Assembly: GCF_010378095.1 (NCBI RefSeq)
Contig: NZ_WNJL01000037.1
Location: forward strand, 62,001-126,000
Length of the DNA: 64,000 nucleotides
Reading direction: 5' to 3'
Source: Acidithiobacillus ferrianus
GTDB taxonomy: Bacteria; Pseudomonadota; Gammaproteobacteria; Acidithiobacillales; Acidithiobacillaceae
Below the pieces are notes generated by a model that was not told the origin of the DNA, searched no databases, and worked only from the letters and a program-made list of their open reading frames with translations. The translations under genes were made by a program, and so were the position numbers. This document shows, in pieces, positions 16,255 through 23,594 of this stretch (the stretch's first letter is position 1; the number at the start of each line of letters is the position of its first letter).

Positions 16255-16309
16255 TTGATCTGTCACGATAGCTTCAGATCAATTGTAATATGGCTGTCAC
16301 ATTGATCTG
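16255..16309. promoter_or_regulatory. operator-like cluster: TTGATCTG repeats and CTGTCAC repeats
   Basis: TTGATCTG occurs at 16255-16262 and again at 16302-16309, and its exact complement CAGATCAA lies at 16275-16282. CTGTCAC occurs at 16260-16266 and 16294-16300, each time touching a TTGATCTG copy. CTGTCAC is also a PhoB half-site, but the second half-sites are poor. The cluster looks like a multi-site operator. It lies just before a possible small RNA and 380 bases before a secreted-protein gene. Confidence 0.4.
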
Positions 16310-16327
16310 CTACCGTTATTTTGAAGT

Positions 16328-16409
16328 ACAGGTGCGGTTTCCCTGTTGTTCGGGGGTGGACCCAATGTGCTTCTCCTCCTCCCTTGCTCCGGCTCACCGG
16401 GGCTTTTTT
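16328..16409 (+). ncRNA. candidate small RNA with anti-Shine-Dalgarno tract
   Basis: An operator-like cluster and a weak TTATTT -10 candidate (16316-16321) are followed about 65 bases later by a clear intrinsic terminator. That leaves a transcript of roughly 80 bases with no ORF. Just before the terminator stem lies TCTCCTCCTCCC (16372-16383), complementary to strong ribosome-binding sites. Such tracts are the targeting seed in known anti-SD small RNAs. The start point is a guess; the segment could instead be an attenuated leader of the gene at 16691, whose ribosome site is AGGAGG. Confidence 0.4.
16386..16409 (+). terminator. intrinsic terminator of the candidate small RNA
   Basis: A 7-bp stem, GCTCCGG with CCGGGGC (one G-T wobble), closes a CTCA loop and is followed by six T residues. 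Confidence 0.75.
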
Positions 16410-16690
16410 CGTGAAGGCAGTGATTCCGCGATTCATGCAAAGTAGTGGGGTGTCCGATACACAGCCGTACTTAGTGCGTTGCGGTATTCCTGAGATACCG
16501 TGGCACGTTCAGTTGTGTGAGCTGATCAATGACCAGGGCTGCGGAGTGGGTCGCCCCTCGTTTTGCTCCAGATACCGGGAACTCATCAGGCAATGGATGG
16601 GTCTATGAATTTGGTTGCAGGGCTCCCGGTGACCATCGTCTTCTGCGGTTTTCACGGTTCTATCTTTTGGTGAATTTCAGGAGGATCACC

Positions 16691-17329
16691 ATGAGTAAAA
16701 AACTCTCTCACCCACTCTGGAAACGTCAGGTGCTCACCTTCGCGAGTGTCGCTGTTTTGGGTGCCGCTGCTGCAGTCCCACTGGCCCACGCCTCTCCCTA
16801 TGTGGGTGCATCGGCATCACCGTCACCGCACGTGTCCGTTGTGCATCTGTGGATCAACGGTCACTCCGTTCCCGCCGAGACACAGAGTCGCATCATCCAC
16901 TTCCCTGGTGGGGTGATGCAGGTGCAGACGGTCACCTGGGGTTCGAGCGGGTCCGGCGGCCATTCGCAAGTCTCCCGCGACAGTCTTTCCCCGGCACAGG
17001 CACAGGCCATGGTCCGGCGCAGCCTGTGGCAGATGCAGGCGATGCAGGTCGCCATGGATCGGCAAATCGCCCGAATGCAGCGCCTGATGCGCGTTTCTTT
17101 TGGCCCCTTTGCCATGCCGTCATTCAATTCACCGGTACCCGTCACACGGCTTTTGTTGGTCCCGGAGATGCCGTTTTCAGGCACCACTCCTTCACAATCC
17201 ATGACTATGGCCAAAGGCTCCGACACGGCGCCCTCTATATCCATGACTCCCATACCAGGTCACCGGATCCTGCATGTGCACTGGGATCGACAGCAGGTCG
17301 TCTCGCCTTCGCCAAAGATTCCGCTTTGA
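16691..17329 (+). CDS. secreted hypothetical protein
   Basis: A 212-residue protein with a clear signal peptide: basic MSKKLSHPLWKR, a hydrophobic Ala-rich core, and cleavage after AHA near residue 33. A Ser-rich linker follows. The middle (about 95-140) is a Met/Gln/Arg-rich helix (QAQAMVRRSLWQMQAMQVAM), and the tail is rich in Ser, Pro and His. No family was recognised. The ATG at 16691 is preceded by a strong AGGAGG, so the longer upstream frame is ignored. It sits 24 bases before a Sel1-repeat gene and probably shares its transcript. Confidence 0.7.
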   Translation: MSKKLSHPLWKRQVLTFASVAVLGAAAAVPLAHASPYVGASASPSPHVSVVHLWINGHSVPAETQSRIIHFPGGVMQVQTVTWGSSGSGGHSQVSRDSLSPAQAQAMVRRSLWQMQAMQVAMDRQIARMQRLMRVSFGPFAMPSFNSPVPVTRLLLVPEMPFSGTTPSQSMTMAKGSDTAPSISMTPIPGHRILHVHWDRQQVVSPSPKIPL

Positions 17330-17353
17330 TCAGCAGACAAGGCCCATCAATTC

Positions 17354-17782
17354 ATGCTTGCGGCTTCTTTGAGCCAATTCGCAAGAACCTATGTGATCCT
17401 CATTCCAATATTCTGGATTGGCCTCCTGGCAACGGTAGCCGATGCGACAATCTGGCGGCCTCCCGTTCATGTGGTCTACTGGCCCAAATCCCTCAGGGGC
17501 TGTCCACTTCAGGAATTGCAAAAATTGGCCCATGCCGGAGATCCCGCAGCGGAAAACGCTTTGGGCAATCGGTATCTGCACGGCCAGGGCGTAAAGCAGA
17601 ACTGGAAAAAAGCCGCGGTCTGGTACCATAAGGCGGCACTGGCCGGGAATGCCCGGGGCGCGTTTAACCTCGCCTTTGCCTACAACTTCGGAGAGGGTGT
17701 TCCTCAGAATACCCGCAAAGCGGTTTACTGGTGGCAGCAATCCGCAAAGGATCGCCACCGGCCTTCCTCTGATCGGGGTTGA
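17354..17782 (+). CDS. Sel1-repeat protein
   Basis: A 142-residue protein with a hydrophobic N-terminal segment (about 13-31, signal or anchor) followed by Sel1-like helical repeats. The unit AENALGNRYLHGQGVKQNWKKAAVWYHKAA (seen from about 66) is followed by a second, AFNLAFAYNFGEGVPQNTRKAVYWWQQSA-like unit. Sel1 repeats form protein-binding solenoids, often secreted or periplasmic. With only two full repeats it is at the short end of the family. It follows the secreted hypothetical protein closely, suggesting a joint periplasmic role. Confidence 0.75.
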   Translation: MLAASLSQFARTYVILIPIFWIGLLATVADATIWRPPVHVVYWPKSLRGCPLQELQKLAHAGDPAAENALGNRYLHGQGVKQNWKKAAVWYHKAALAGNARGAFNLAFAYNFGEGVPQNTRKAVYWWQQSAKDRHRPSSDRG

Positions 17783-18024
17783 GGAACGCGCAGTGCCGTT
17801 TCTGCATTTTCCTGAAAATACTCATGGCCATAGCTGTGGCCACCTTTTGCGGATTCTGGATTGGACACCAGGGACATGCTCACGTTACCCGCTTATTCAT
17901 ACAGCAACGGACTGCTCCGCAGGCATTTCTCCGGAGATCTTTCCGGACAAGCAATCCGCCAGCGCGACAGCCTGAAGCGTTGTTGCTCAATGTTTTCTTT
18001 AGCGGAGGAGGGGGTATTCTGTAA
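17779..18024 (+). CDS. possible small membrane or secreted protein
   Basis: An 81-residue frame overlapping the Sel1 gene stop (TTGA), starting at TTG or at the internal ATG 17824. The N-terminal part has a hydrophobic stretch (FLKILMAIAVATFCGFWIG); the remainder is basic and low in complexity. No family was recognised. The coupling overlap favours it; the rare start and weak composition argue against. Confidence 0.25.
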   Translation: MRNAQCRFCIFLKILMAIAVATFCGFWIGHQGHAHVTRLFIQQRTAPQAFLRRSFRTSNPPARQPEALLLNVFFSGGGGIL

Positions 18025-18029
18025 GTAAT

Positions 18030-18114
18030 TGGTGCGAAAGGGGGGACTCGAACCCCCACGGCCGTAACCGCTGGAACCTAAATCCAGTGCGTCTACCAAT
18101 TCCGCCACTCTCGC
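18030..18114 (-). tRNA. tRNA-Leu (anticodon TAG)
   Basis: An 85-base class II tRNA with the CCA tail encoded. The acceptor stem GCGAGAG pairs with CTTTCGC, the T-arm has GGTTCGAGTCC, and a long variable arm is present. The anticodon stem CTGGA/TCCAG encloses TTTAGGT, giving TAG, which reads CTA/CTG Leu codons. Confidence 0.95.
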
Positions 18115-18118
18115 TTTC

Positions 18119-18142
18119 ACGCTATCTTATGTGAGATAGCGT
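18119..18142. promoter_or_regulatory. 9-bp perfect inverted repeat between tRNA-Leu and the next gene
   Basis: ACGCTATCT and AGATAGCGT flank a 6-base loop, directly upstream of tRNA-Leu on one side and of the plus-strand hypothetical gene on the other. It may be an operator or RNA hairpin. No T tract fits a terminator for either direction. Confidence 0.35.
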
Positions 18143-18168
18143 TTATGGACAATGATCGGGGTGTGGAT

Positions 18169-18795
18169 ATGGCTAAGTCGCAGCAACAATCCCGTTTGCG
18201 GCGCTTGTTGGCGGTGGAGTCGGCACGGATCATGGCCGATGAGGGTGTGGCGGACTTTCGGGTGGCCAAGGAGAAGGCGGCCCGGCGCCTGGGGGTGGGA
18301 GGAGATGCCCAGCAGGGGTGGCCGAGTAATGCGGAGATCGAAGAGGAATTGCACTCCCGTCTGCAGCTTTTCCATGGGGATGTCCATGGTGTGGAACTGC
18401 GCAGGCTTCGTGAGCAGGCGCTGCAGGCCATGCAATGGTTGGCGGCGTTCCAGCCACGTCTGACCGGGCCGGTGTTGAGTGGTACAGCGACGCGGCATGC
18501 CACCATTACACTCCACCTGTTTGCGGATACACCGGAAAGCGTGATCTTTTTTCTCATGGACCAGCGCGTCGCGTATGAAGAGGGTTGGCAGCGGCTCCAC
18601 TATGGAGAAGCGCCGGCACGCGATTATCCTTCATTAAACCTGCGCCATGCTGGCGCGGAGTTGCGCCTGATCATCTTCGATCTGGATGAGGATCGGCGCA
18701 GCCCTGCTTCACCCGTGGACGGTAAACCGTTGCGGCGGGCGACGCGGGCGCAGTTGCAGAAACTACTGACAGAGCCGGTGGTGGATCAGTTCTGA
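18169..18795 (+). CDS. conserved-looking hypothetical protein, possibly nucleotidyltransferase-like
   Basis: A 208-residue soluble protein (216 if the ATG at 18145 is used). The N-terminal third is a basic helical region (KSQQQSRLRRLLAVESARIM). The central part has GPVLSGTATRHATITLHLFAD followed by FFLMDQRVAYEE, which loosely recalls small nucleotidyltransferase-like domains; the catalytic acidic pair is not certain. The internal start is chosen because the first ATG follows a hairpin without a ribosome site. No operon partner is obvious: tRNA-Leu diverges and an oxidoreductase gene converges. Confidence 0.65.
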   Translation: MAKSQQQSRLRRLLAVESARIMADEGVADFRVAKEKAARRLGVGGDAQQGWPSNAEIEEELHSRLQLFHGDVHGVELRRLREQALQAMQWLAAFQPRLTGPVLSGTATRHATITLHLFADTPESVIFFLMDQRVAYEEGWQRLHYGEAPARDYPSLNLRHAGAELRLIIFDLDEDRRSPASPVDGKPLRRATRAQLQKLLTEPVVDQF

Positions 18796-18858
18796 CCGGA
18801 CGCGCTTTCTTCTCCGGCTCTGGTGCAGAAAGGCGCCTGGACGCCCGCCGCAGAGACT

Positions 18859-19938
18859 TCAGGGGCGTGGTCTGGCGCGATCATACGGGGGAGGCCAAGC
18901 CACCGCGTCCGCTCCGAGGGCGTGGGCCGCGTGAAGCGGCCAGTAGGGGTTGCGTAGCAACTCGCGCGCGAGGGCCACGGCGTCGGCCTGTTCGGTGACG
19001 AGGATATGCTCGGCCTGCATAGCCTCGGTGATGAGTCCGACGGCGACGGTGGGTATGTCCACGGTTCGGCGAATGGCGCTGGCAAAAGGTGTTTGAAAGC
19101 CAGGGCCGGCGGGAATGACCGCATCCGGGGTCATACCGCCGCTGCTGCAGTCGATCACGTCTACCCCACGTTTTTTGAGCGCCCTGGCCAGCGTGATGGA
19201 TTGCTCCAGATCCCAGCCGCCAGGCAACCAGTCGGTGGCTGAAATACGGACCCAAAGGGGAAGGTGGTCGGGCCAGATGGCACGCACGGCGTCCGTAATC
19301 TCCAGCGGCAGGCGCATCCGATTTTCAAGACTGCCGCCGTAGTCGTCTGTCCGCTGGTTACTGATGGGCGAGAGGAAACTATGCAAGAGATAGCCATGGG
19401 CCATGTGTAATTCCGCCACCTCAAAGCCCGCTTCCAGCGCACGCCGAGCGGCTGCAACGAAATCCTGCCGAACCTTGTCCAGGTCTCGATCGTTCATGGC
19501 ATGGGGGCGTGTATGACTGTGGCTGAAAGGGATCGCGCTGGGTCCAGCGGGTTCCCAGCCTTCTTCCTCCCCGACGGCAATGGGGTGGCCCCCGAGGAAG
19601 GGCGGCTGAGTGGAGGCCTTGCGTCCGGCGTGCGCGAGTTGAATGGCGGTGATCGCCCCCTGCGCCTTCATGAAGGCGACGATGGGTGCCAGCGCTTGTC
19701 CTTGTGCGTCGTTCCAGATTCCCAGGTCGCGTGGCGAAATGCGACCTTCCGGACTGACCGCGCTCGCCTCGGCCATCACCAGACCGGCACCACCGACCGC
19801 GCGGCTGCCGAGGTGGACCATATGCCAGTTCCGGGCTATTCCGTCGGGGGTGGAGTACTGGCACATGGGCGCCACACAGATTCGGTTGCGCAGCTCAATG
19901 CCGCGCAATTTCCACGACGTGAAGAGTCTGTGGGTCAT
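18859..19938 (-). CDS. old yellow enzyme family NADH:flavin oxidoreductase
   Basis: A 359-residue FMN-dependent TIM-barrel enzyme of the YqjM/xenobiotic-reductase branch. It shows RNRICVAPMCQYS near the N-terminus with the Cys characteristic of the YqjM class, QLAHAGRK around 100, and the HMAHGYLLHSFLSP phosphate and active-site region with its His pair. It would reduce electrophilic alkenes such as enones, maleimides or quinones with NAD(P)H. The ATG overlaps the stop of the dienelactone-hydrolase gene (ATGA). A TetR gene lies two genes upstream, as nemR does with nemA, suggesting electrophile-stress control. Confidence 0.88.
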   Translation of the reverse strand: MTHRLFTSWKLRGIELRNRICVAPMCQYSTPDGIARNWHMVHLGSRAVGGAGLVMAEASAVSPEGRISPRDLGIWNDAQGQALAPIVAFMKAQGAITAIQLAHAGRKASTQPPFLGGHPIAVGEEEGWEPAGPSAIPFSHSHTRPHAMNDRDLDKVRQDFVAAARRALEAGFEVAELHMAHGYLLHSFLSPISNQRTDDYGGSLENRMRLPLEITDAVRAIWPDHLPLWVRISATDWLPGGWDLEQSITLARALKKRGVDVIDCSSGGMTPDAVIPAGPGFQTPFASAIRRTVDIPTVAVGLITEAMQAEHILVTEQADAVALARELLRNPYWPLHAAHALGADAVAWPPPYDRARPRP

Positions 19939-20663
19939 CCCGGGGCCCCGAGATGCTCCGCGAAGTGGTCGAGGGCCAGGCGCCAACCCACGCGGGCGGC
20001 CTCGGGACGGAAGCTGTCCCGCGGATCGGCGAAGAAACCGTGGGGAGCGTCGGGAAAGACGGTGAGTGTGTAGCGCTTGTGCGCCGCGCTCAGCGCGGTG
20101 GCGATACGCCCATGTTCCTCTGGCGTAATGGACGGATCTTCCGCGCCGTAGAGCAAAAGCAGCGGTGCGCCCATCTGTTTGGCGAGATGGAGCAATGGTG
20201 CCCGGCCCACAGGATCGCTCTCCGGTGCGATTCCGCCGCCGTAGAATGCCACCGTCGCCTGAAGCCGGTCGGCGTGGATCGCATTGGCCATGAAGGCAAA
20301 GCGTCCACCCATGCAGAATCCTAGCGCGCCAATGGCGTTCTTGCGCACCTCCGCGCGTTGTTGCAGCGCATCTATGGCTAAACCGGCCTCTTGCATGACG
20401 AGCGTGTCATTCAGGGTCTTGAGATGTCCTATGGCTTCCGTAAGATTTGAATAATCATAGGTTTTTCCATGAAAAAGGTCGGGTACCATGGCGCAATATC
20501 CGGCGCGGGCCAGACGCTCGGCCACGTCCTGGAAATGTTTGTTGACACCAAAGGTCTCGATAAAGACCACTACGGCCGGGTGCGGACCCGCGCTTGTCGG
20601 CCGGGCGTACCAAGCCCTCGGGCCGTTATCGAGTATAATCCACTCGGAGGTAATCTGTGACAT
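19935..20663 (-). CDS. dienelactone hydrolase family protein
   Basis: A 242-residue alpha/beta hydrolase of the dienelactone hydrolase (carboxymethylenebutenolidase) family. The nucleophile elbow is GFCMGG with Cys near 129. The acid lies in YGAEDP and the base His in DAPHGF, completing the Cys-Asp-His triad. No chlorocatechol or other ring-cleavage genes lie nearby, so the substrate is unlikely to be a classic dienelactone; a reactive lactone or ester stress product is possible. It is coupled to the downstream old-yellow-enzyme gene by a 4-base overlap. Confidence 0.88.
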   Translation of the reverse strand: MSQITSEWIILDNGPRAWYARPTSAGPHPAVVVFIETFGVNKHFQDVAERLARAGYCAMVPDLFHGKTYDYSNLTEAIGHLKTLNDTLVMQEAGLAIDALQQRAEVRKNAIGALGFCMGGRFAFMANAIHADRLQATVAFYGGGIAPESDPVGRAPLLHLAKQMGAPLLLLYGAEDPSITPEEHGRIATALSAAHKRYTLTVFPDAPHGFFADPRDSFRPEAARVGWRLALDHFAEHLGAPG

Positions 20664-20747
20664 ACCATCTCCTTGCTGTGATCAGTCTACGGAAAACAGG
20701 GCGACGCCCAAGGTTTCAAAGCGAGGTATCCCCCATCCCAGGGGCGA

Positions 20748-21365
20748 TCAAGTGGCCAGTGACTTGACATAAACCTGCAATTGCCGCAGGCCGCGTTGAT
20801 AGGCCTCCACCGACTGGGCATTTTTACCCAGACCAACGCAGCCCTCGATGGCGGCGACAATGAACAATGCGACGTCGCGCGGTTGCACATCGGCGCGTAC
20901 CTTGCCCGCGTTTTGCCCTTCCGCGAGAGCCGCGGCCATCACGGTGATCCAGCGTTCCAGTATCTGCTGTAGGCCACGGCGAAATTCTTCGTCGAGCGGG
21001 CTCATTTCTTGAATGAGGTTGTTCAGCGGACACCCGTAACGAATGACAGACTCATCGGCGGCGGTGATTTTTTCTTCAAGAATGCGATGCAGGCTGGTGA
21101 TGGGGTTGTCGTGCTCGGCAAAGGGCGCAAACCAGCGCGTGGCCAGTTGGGGAGCGATCACTTCCTCCACCACCGCCAGGCCCAATTCCCGTTTGGTGCC
21201 GAAGTGGTGGTAAAGCGCGCCCTTGCTTACCGAAGTGTTGGCGAGGATGCGTTCGAGGCTGGCCGCCTGAAAACCGGATTCCAGGATTTCATGATAGGCC
21301 GCTTTCAACAGATCGCTGCGCGTTTGCTCGGGATTTCTCGTTTTCCGGATTACTTGAATCGCCAT
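20748..21365 (-). CDS. TetR-family repressor
   Basis: A 205-residue TetR-type regulator. The helix-turn-helix spans about 10-55, with SLERILANTSVSKGALYHHFGTKREL in pieces, followed by an all-helical ligand domain with YGCPLNN near 108. The conserved Cys there is placed like the sensing Cys of NemR-type electrophile sensors; this is inferred. The ATG at 21365 is chosen over a frame 31 codons longer, because the operator palindrome lies in that upstream extension. It heads a set with the hydrolase and old yellow enzyme genes and diverges from the HPPD-like gene. Confidence 0.85.
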   Translation of the reverse strand: MAIQVIRKTRNPEQTRSDLLKAAYHEILESGFQAASLERILANTSVSKGALYHHFGTKRELGLAVVEEVIAPQLATRWFAPFAEHDNPITSLHRILEEKITAADESVIRYGCPLNNLIQEMSPLDEEFRRGLQQILERWITVMAAALAEGQNAGKVRADVQPRDVALFIVAAIEGCVGLGKNAQSVEAYQRGLRQLQVYVKSLAT

Positions 21366-21375
21366 AAGCTTGTAA

Positions 21376-21397
21376 AGATACCGACCGAGCGGTATCT
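21376..21397. promoter_or_regulatory. TetR operator palindrome (copy 1)
   Basis: AGATACCG and CGGTATCT form perfect 8-bp arms with a 6-base centre, 11 bases from the TetR start and 65 bases from the divergent HPPD-like gene. Such position and symmetry are typical of an autoregulated TetR operator. The left part, AAGATACCGACCGA (21375-21388), recurs exactly at 45580-45593. Confidence 0.75.
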
Positions 21398-21461
21398 CGT
21401 CAATCGTTTCGTGCCGTCTTGGATCTCCACCCCGGCTGCATGAGTCTGCTGCCCGCATTGG

Positions 21462-22754
21462 ATGCCTGGAGAAATGGCGCTACACTGTCCGGGGATCGGA
21501 GACGGGGGCATCAAGCGGATGAGGGCGTCGGCGGATTTTCCGCGGGAAGGAGATAAACAGAATTCCCCATTTTTTGAGGAATGGTTGAGACGGCTGCTGG
21601 AAGATCGGGACCGCCAGGGTTTGACCGAGAATATCGGGAGGGTGGATGCCCTGATGATTACGGTGGAGCCGGGGCACTCGGCGGCCTATGTCGGTGAACT
21701 CTGCCTGATGACGCCTTACAACTACCTCGTGACGCTGGAAACGGAGCAGCATTCGACGCACATACTGCGCATCGACATGGATGCGCCGGATGTGCTCGTT
21801 CGCGAGGTGAAGGATGCCAATGTGCGGGGCATCTTCCGCAGCTTGAACGAGGTGTACCCCATCGGGGCGAAGCGGCCCAATTCGCGCTATATGGGGGAGA
21901 TTTTTCAGGTTGAAAACCTGCATGACGTGGTCGAAACACAAAAGACCCGGGAAGTGCGCTTCTTTAATCAGGAGCAGATCCGTCAGCTGGAATTGCCCGG
22001 CAATATGGCGGTCGTCAAACCTTCCCCTTACACGCACAATATCGTCGGGTACTGGGAACGACCGGACGCCAGCATCCGGGTTTACTCCCTGGGCCTGTCG
22101 TCTATCCGCGATGACATGCAAGAGGCCTTTGAACAAGCCAAGGCATGGCGCGAACGGCTGGGCCTGGATGTGTTGCTCCTGCCTATCGACCACCTGGCAA
22201 CCCGTGTCTACAGCCAGAACCGCGAGGCGGCGATCCTCGAATACCTGACCCTTTCCAGTTATTACTACTGGGGTTCCTACGATATTCCGGATCAGAACTC
22301 ATCGACCAATGTGACCAAAAGCGTGCATTATACCAATGTGCTGAATAGCCCGGCCAAGGTCTTTACCGCGGCTAACCATCCCTACTTCTGCAACCATCTC
22401 ATCGGTAAACCTTCACCCACGGAGGCCTTCGTGCGAAATTTCGGTCCGCGTCTGCATCACTTGGCGGTGGCGGTGAATGACGGGCATACCGGCGGTCAGG
22501 TGAATATCGATTACGTGGTCGGTGCATTGCAGAATTGTGGGCAGAAGTTCCTGCTGGAGGTCGTTGGCTCGGAACGGGAGGGGCTCAAACAAATTTTCTC
22601 CAGCGCCTCGGAGCATTCTTCATTGATTGTGGAATATGTGCAGCGCTTCGACGGGTTCCAGGGTTTCTTCGCCAAGGACAATGTGGCGAATCTGACCGCA
22701 GCGGCGGGTGCGGATGAAACCTTGCGCGGGCTGGACGCGGCGGCCCGTAGCTGA
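21462..22754 (+). CDS. HPPD-like vicinal-oxygen-chelate dioxygenase
   Basis: Up to 430 residues (an ATG at 21519 would shorten it by 19). The C-terminal half resembles 4-hydroxyphenylpyruvate dioxygenase. The three iron ligands have good candidates: His244 in IDHLATRV, His332 or 333 in RLHHLAVAV, and Glu391 in VEYVQRFDGFQGFF, the last resembling the FEIIQR...GFG end of HPPD. The N-terminal half is divergent. No tyrosine-degradation genes are nearby. It diverges from a TetR gene across a 96-base region holding a palindromic operator, so it is probably induced with the stress enzymes. The substrate is unknown. Confidence 0.65.
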   Translation: MPGEMALHCPGIGDGGIKRMRASADFPREGDKQNSPFFEEWLRRLLEDRDRQGLTENIGRVDALMITVEPGHSAAYVGELCLMTPYNYLVTLETEQHSTHILRIDMDAPDVLVREVKDANVRGIFRSLNEVYPIGAKRPNSRYMGEIFQVENLHDVVETQKTREVRFFNQEQIRQLELPGNMAVVKPSPYTHNIVGYWERPDASIRVYSLGLSSIRDDMQEAFEQAKAWRERLGLDVLLLPIDHLATRVYSQNREAAILEYLTLSSYYYWGSYDIPDQNSSTNVTKSVHYTNVLNSPAKVFTAANHPYFCNHLIGKPSPTEAFVRNFGPRLHHLAVAVNDGHTGGQVNIDYVVGALQNCGQKFLLEVVGSEREGLKQIFSSASEHSSLIVEYVQRFDGFQGFFAKDNVANLTAAAGADETLRGLDAAARS

Positions 22755-22766
22755 GTGGCCGTCCGC

Positions 22767-23594
22767 TCAGAGAGGGCGGAGTGACAGATCCAGGCTGCGG
22801 AGGTTGCGAGTGAGGCTGCCGACGGAAATGAAATCGACGCCGGTAGCCGCCACCTCGGCGATATTGTGCAGGCCTATATTGCCGGAGGCTTCCAGTGGAA
22901 TGCGTCCAGCCACCTGCAGTACGGCACGGCGCAACGCTTCCGGTGAGAAATTGTCGAGCAGGATCATATCGGTGCCCGCGCTGAGGGCCTCCGCCAACTG
23001 TTCCAGCGTTTCCACCTCAATTTCCACGCGGGTGAGGGCCGGGGCGATCTGTCTTGCCGTCCGCAGGGCGGCCGTGATGCCGCCGCAGGCCGCGATGTGG
23101 TTTTCCTTGATCAGGATTCCATCGTAGAGACCCATGCGGTGATTGTGGCCGCCGCCGATGCGCACCGCGTATTTCTGGGCCTGACGGAGACCGGGGAGGG
23201 TTTTGCGGGTATCCAGCAGGCGGGTGTGCTGGCCCGCCAGGGCATCCACAAAGGTCCGCACCGCGGTGGCGGTACCCGAAAGGGTTTGCAGAAAATTCAG
23301 TGCCGTCCGCTCCGCTGAAAGCATGGCGCGGGCCGGGCCTTCCAGGATGCAAAGCACTTGCTCAGGGACGACGCGTGCGCCTTCCGCAACCTGCCAGTGG
23401 AGGCGGATTGCCGGGGAAAGGGCGGCAAAGGCGGCGTCGGCGTAGGCTTGCCCGCAGAGAATGCCATCCTCGCGGCTGATGAGGTGGGCATGAAGTGCTT
23501 GGTGCGCGGGAATCAACGCCGCCGTCCAATCGCCGCTGCCGATGTCCTCGGCTAGGGCCTGTCGTATGGAAAGAGAAAGATCAGCAGGCATCAT
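22767..23594 (-). CDS. nadC: nicotinate-nucleotide pyrophosphorylase (carboxylating)
   Basis: A 275-residue quinolinate phosphoribosyltransferase, which converts quinolinate and PRPP to nicotinate mononucleotide in NAD synthesis. Family features are the LNFLQTLSGTAT helix, DTRKTLPGLR with the substrate-binding Arg and Lys, GGGHNHRMGLYDGILIKENH, and the C-terminal SVGSLT. The ATG at 23594 has AAGGAG upstream and overlaps the nhaA stop. It is the last gene of the pepA-to-nadC operon. A longer upstream frame inside nhaA is ignored. Confidence 0.95.
   Translation of the reverse strand: MMPADLSLSIRQALAEDIGSGDWTAALIPAHQALHAHLISREDGILCGQAYADAAFAALSPAIRLHWQVAEGARVVPEQVLCILEGPARAMLSAERTALNFLQTLSGTATAVRTFVDALAGQHTRLLDTRKTLPGLRQAQKYAVRIGGGHNHRMGLYDGILIKENHIAACGGITAALRTARQIAPALTRVEIEVETLEQLAEALSAGTDMILLDNFSPEALRRAVLQVAGRIPLEASGNIGLHNIAEVAATGVDFISVGSLTRNLRSLDLSLRPL

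Noticed and set aside
16255..16282. FNR site
   Set aside because: TTGAT and ATCAA halves are present but separated by 18 bases and not 4, so it is not an FNR-type site.
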